Part shown: one piece after another, positions 6,626-8,670 of the stretch
Layout: each line of letters opens with the position of its first letter
Numbering within the stretch: the stretch's first letter is position 1
Assembly: GCA_003484395.1 (NCBI GenBank)
Contig: DNCV01000045.1
Coordinates: 1 to 8,670 of the forward strand
Direction of reading: 5' to 3'
Length of the DNA stretch: 8,670 bases
DNA from: Dehalococcoidia bacterium
Lineage (GTDB): Bacteria > Chloroflexota > Dehalococcoidia > GIF9 > UBA5629
The notes under the pieces: generated by a model
Database searches by the model: none
What the model was told of the DNA's origin: nothing
What the model saw: the letters and a program-made list of their open reading frames with translations, nothing else
Program-made: the position numbers and the translations under genes

Positions 6626-6922
6626 ACAAGGCAACGGGGAATTGACAGGCTCGTCGAATTTGTGGATTCTCTCGGGGAAATTAGCAACCTGGCAATCTGT
6701 TATTCGACTACGAGAGAGGAAGCGCTGGCGCTTGCTGAGAGAGTACGTTCACGCATCTCACTGACTACAATTCGCATTGCAAGATTACGTCCAACCCTCG
6801 CGGGACATACCGTCCCCGGAGTTTTAATCGCTGCCATCGAGACAGCAGGTGACCGGCAAAATTTAAATCCGTCATATTGCAGCCCTCAGGAATTTGACCG
6901 CCGCTGCAAGTTTGGCGTATAG
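6626..6922 (+). pseudogene. Decayed C-terminal remnant of a DegV-family protein
   Basis: The frame from 6626 (just after an in-frame TAA at 6623-6625) to TAG 6920-6922 reads like the end of DegV fatty-acid-binding proteins. TRQRGIDRLVEFV resembles the family's RTRkkAlerLvel stretch, LAICYSTTREEALALAERVR resembles the helix before the last strands, and RPTLAGHTVPGVLIAA resembles the closing gPvig-H-x-GPG-lgva motif, with the first Gly of GPG replaced by Val. DegV proteins are about 280 aa; here only about 75 residues match and the N-terminal domain is absent. A GTG at 6662 could start an 86-aa product, but it has no ribosome site and lies inside the similarity, so a relic is more likely. The assignment is from remembered family consensus. 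Confidence 0.6.
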
Positions 6923-6971
6923 TTTTTGTCGGGCTCCTCATGTTGCTTAGAGCCTCAAGTAAACTATACGC
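6915..6971. repeat. 57-nt imperfect palindrome / strong RNA hairpin
   Basis: GCGTATAGTTT (6915-6925) and AAACTATACGC (6961-6971) are perfect 11-bp inverted arms. Pairing continues inward: TTG 6926-6928 with CAA 6956-6958 past a 2-nt bulge, then GGCTC 6932-6936 with GAGCC 6950-6954, leaving a 13-nt loop. That makes 19 Watson-Crick pairs. The left arm covers the last codons of the DegV remnant. No T-run follows on either strand, so it is not a classical terminator. A weak promoter for the next gene (TTGCTT 6943-6948, 16 bp, TATACG 6965-6970) would overlap the right arm. It could be an untranslated regulatory structure, an operator or a REP/MITE-like element. Confidence 0.6.
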
Positions 6972-7024
6972 AGAGTAAAATCAGAAGAAAGAGGGTTTTG
7001 TTCTAGCTGCAAAGGATATATTCG

Positions 7025-7276
7025 ATGGCGCATTATTCTAAGAACAGCAAATTAAGTACAGAAGCAGTGCTGCAGGCTGCGGTAGAATTTTTCGGGCCGA
7101 AAGGGCTCGGTTTACACATTACAGAGCAACAAAAAAAGCCTACCACCAGTTGCTGTATATTTAAGGGCAGCAGCCACGTTTCAATCCTCGCACGTAAAAA
7201 AGGCGACGGCTCCGAAGTGGAACTTGAAATCGAATCGAATAATCAGCAGATATCCGATTTCCTCGAGAAAATTTAG
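7025..7276 (+). CDS. Small uncharacterised protein (83 aa)
   Basis: Function not recognised. The product is soluble, with no signal peptide or membrane segment. An N-terminal helix-like part ends in VEFFGPKGLGLHITEQQ (about 20-36), a centre carries a Cys43-Cys44 pair in SCCIFKGSSHVSIL, and an acidic strand-like EVELEIE (64-70) precedes a short C-terminal helix. The alternation suggests a compact alpha/beta fold. I recall small proteins of this pattern (FFGPxGLGL, then a glycine-rich strand, then VELE) in Chloroflexota, without known function. AAAGGA (7011-7016) lies 8 nt before ATG 7025, supporting a real gene. It ends 21 nt before the rhomboid gene, so the two may be co-transcribed. Confidence 0.75.
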   Translation: MAHYSKNSKLSTEAVLQAAVEFFGPKGLGLHITEQQKKPTTSCCIFKGSSHVSILARKKGDGSEVELEIESNNQQISDFLEKI

Positions 7277-7297
7277 TCTTTTATCTTATGAATATAC

Positions 7298-7882
7298 ATG
7301 ACCTCATATAACCGCTACGGTTCGAATAATATGAATTATCTGTGGATCATAATGATCCTCAACTTCTTTGTTTTCCTGGCGACAATGTTTAACAATGATC
7401 TTATTTATGTTTTCGGTCTATCCCCGCTTACATGTCTGAAATACCCCTGGACAATTCTTACCAGCATGTTTACACATGGCGGATTCTGGCACATCGTGGC
7501 AAATATGCTGACACTTTATTTCTTCGGGAGCTTTCTGATCAGACTAATCGGGAGTGGAAGGATGGTTGCTATTTATATGATCGGCGGCCTGGCAGGAAAC
7601 CTGCTGTTTATCTTGATCGGCCTCTCAGGTATTCTGGGAGGATCTCCTTTTGCTATTGCAGTCGGAGCCTCAGGAGCTGTATTCGCACTGGGCGGCACCC
7701 TTGCCATACTGGCGCCAAACATAAAGGTTATAATGTTTCCCATTCCGATACCGATGCCGCTGTGGGTGGCGGTAATCGGCGGCTTCTTCATACTATCCCT
7801 TCTTCCCGGCATTGCCTGGGAGGGACACCTCGGCGGTTTGATTATCGGTTTGCTGGCCGGCCTTTATTTGAAGAAACGGTAA
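7298..7882 (+). CDS. Rhomboid-family intramembrane serine protease
   Basis: A 194-aa membrane protein with about six helices, the minimal rhomboid core, without a soluble N-terminal domain. The catalytic serine is Ser125 in GASG (123-126) and its partner is His177 in EGHLGG (175-180). His65-x3-Asn69 in WHIVANM is the conserved second-helix motif that helps form the oxyanion hole. All key residues are present, so the enzyme should cleave transmembrane segments of other proteins; its substrates are unknown. ATG 7298 has no obvious Shine-Dalgarno site; ATG 7331 (Met12) is an in-frame alternative just before TM1. The unit with the small upstream gene has a 21-nt gap. The stop is followed by 108 bp before the next gene. 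Confidence 0.92.
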   Translation: MTSYNRYGSNNMNYLWIIMILNFFVFLATMFNNDLIYVFGLSPLTCLKYPWTILTSMFTHGGFWHIVANMLTLYFFGSFLIRLIGSGRMVAIYMIGGLAGNLLFILIGLSGILGGSPFAIAVGASGAVFALGGTLAILAPNIKVIMFPIPIPMPLWVAVIGGFFILSLLPGIAWEGHLGGLIIGLLAGLYLKKR

Positions 7883-7938
7883 ATACTCTCCTTTTCTAAA
7901 TACAAATTCGCTGCCATTTCATCTTTCCTTGATTCCCC

Positions 7939-7965
7939 TTGCATTTCGGAAAATTTTTATATACT
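7939..7965 (+). promoter_or_regulatory. Candidate promoter for the bactofilin-like gene
   Basis: TATACT (7960-7965, 5/6 match to -10) sits in an AT-rich stretch. TTGCAT (7939-7944) is the best -35, with a short 15-bp spacer; a 17-bp spacing would use the poorer TACTCT (7962-7967). The element lies about 25 bp upstream of ATG 7991. TCTAAATACAA occurs here (7965-7975) and exactly 70 bp upstream (7895-7905). Promoter function is inferred. Confidence 0.4.
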
Positions 7966-7990
7966 CTAAATACAAGGTGAGGAGGTGATT

Positions 7991-8670
7991 ATGCGCAAAC
8001 ATGTACTGAGAGTAAGCATCGCTTTCATTCTTGCCCTGTTATTAACTGCATTTATCAGTGTCCCTGTATTTGCTGCCGATATCAGGAGCGGGGATACCGT
8101 TATCGTCAGCGACAGCGAAGTGATCAACAATGATCTATATTTAGCCGGCAACAGCATCATCATCGACGGTATTGTTAATGGCGATATTATCGGCGCCGGA
8201 GGCACAATCACGATCAACGGCACTGTGAACGGGTCAATTCTTATGGCAGGCCAGACATTGATCATAAACGGAAAAATTGAACGCGGAGCACGCGTCGCCG
8301 GAAACCTAATCAGAATCGGCGGAACCGTAGGACGAGATCTCATCACACTCGGTAGCGATATCACCCTTGGCGAAAGCGGCAAAGTCGGCGGCGACATATT
8401 GTTTCTGGGCAGCTCGCTGCTCGCCGGAGGGCCGGTTCAGGGAAACATTCGTGGTTCATCAGGCAGCATCACCATCAATAACAGCATCGGCGGTAACGTC
8501 GATGTCGATACCGGCAATTTATCCCTGGGCTCGAAAGCCGTTGTTAAAGGAACGGTAACATATACCAGCGAAAACGAAGCATCCATTCAACCCGGAGCCA
8601 GCATCGCCGGGGAAATAACCCGTACTATACCGGAGGAGAAAAAGGCCGCGGGAGGAATTTTTGCAGGGAT
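7991..8670 (+). CDS. Exported bactofilin-like beta-helical protein, 3' end outside window
   Basis: The frame is open from ATG 7991 to the window end (226 complete codons, no stop). GGAGGTGATT (7981-7990) directly before the ATG is an almost perfect anti-SD complement, so strong translation is expected. Residues 1-28 form a clear signal peptide: a basic MRKHVLR start, a hydrophobic core, and cleavage likely after VFA28. The mature part (about 38-210) consists of short repeats alternating G-x-I/V turns and I-x-I strands, such as GTITINGTVNGSI and GNLIRIGGTVG, the pattern of right-handed beta-helix polymer-forming (bactofilin/CcmA-like) proteins. Residues 211-226 start a charged linker (PEEKKAAGG), which may lead to a membrane anchor. 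Classical bactofilins are cytosolic; this one appears to act outside the membrane. The exact role is unknown. Confidence 0.82.
   Translation, partial: MRKHVLRVSIAFILALLLTAFISVPVFAADIRSGDTVIVSDSEVINNDLYLAGNSIIIDGIVNGDIIGAGGTITINGTVNGSILMAGQTLIINGKIERGARVAGNLIRIGGTVGRDLITLGSDITLGESGKVGGDILFLGSSLLAGGPVQGNIRGSSGSITINNSIGGNVDVDTGNLSLGSKAVVKGTVTYTSENEASIQPGASIAGEITRTIPEEKKAAGGIFAG

Noticed and set aside
6662..6922. 86-aa gene starting at GTG 6662
   Set aside because: It has no ribosome site near the GTG, and DegV-like similarity continues upstream to 6626, so a relic explains it better.
7432..7899. 155-aa plus-strand frame overlapping the rhomboid gene
   Set aside because: It is rich in Arg/Cys/Gly without domain features; the other frame has all rhomboid catalytic motifs.
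7966..8397. 143-aa minus-strand frame opposite the bactofilin-like gene
   Set aside because: Its repetitive Pro/Ile/Ser content mirrors the Gly/Ile repeats of the sense gene, which has a signal peptide and a strong ribosome site.
1..8670. CRISPR array, tRNA, rRNA, transposase or phage genes
   Set aside because: No spaced direct-repeat series, cloverleaf, rRNA-like stretch or mobile-element protein was seen on either strand.

Overview
The window reads as ordinary bacterial chromosome of moderate GC content: dense genes, ATGA overlaps, and Shine-Dalgarno sites such as AAGGAG and GGAGGTGATT. The protein types suggest an anaerobic bacterium, possibly of the Chloroflexota/Dehalococcoidia. These types are an APC permease with a separate universal stress protein, paired RCK proteins, an iron-sulfur-flavoprotein-like reductase, an OFA-like MFS carrier, a secreted bactofilin-like protein and a small protein of a type I associate with Chloroflexota. 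The lineage rests on remembered resemblance only. There is no rRNA, tRNA, CRISPR array, transposase or phage gene.

Positions 1-4106 (+) look like one five-gene operon behind a candidate promoter at 42-71. In order it holds an APC-superfamily permease, a universal stress protein (4-nt ATGA overlap), a one-domain RCK_N protein, an RCK_N-RCK_C protein and prephenate dehydratase (pheA). Gaps are 8, 9 and 13 nt. The first four genes look like a transporter with detached cytosolic regulatory subunits and are the most interesting system here.

Positions 4103-6475 (-) run the other way: an NADPH-dependent FMN reductase-like flavoprotein, an MFS carrier (4-nt overlap), then after 85 bp a HIT-family nucleotide hydrolase/transferase with its own likely promoter. 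The HIT and pheA stop codons overlap tail to tail, leaving no room for a terminator.

Positions 6476-7024 are gene-poor. They hold a likely minus-strand promoter, a perfect 11-bp inverted repeat with a 24-bp spacer, a decayed DegV-family C-terminal remnant, and a strong 57-nt imperfect hairpin with perfect 11-bp outer arms.

Positions 7025-8670 (+) carry a small unrecognised protein, a compact rhomboid intramembrane protease and, behind its own promoter and a near-perfect ribosome binding site, the start of an exported bactofilin-like beta-helical protein that runs off the window end.
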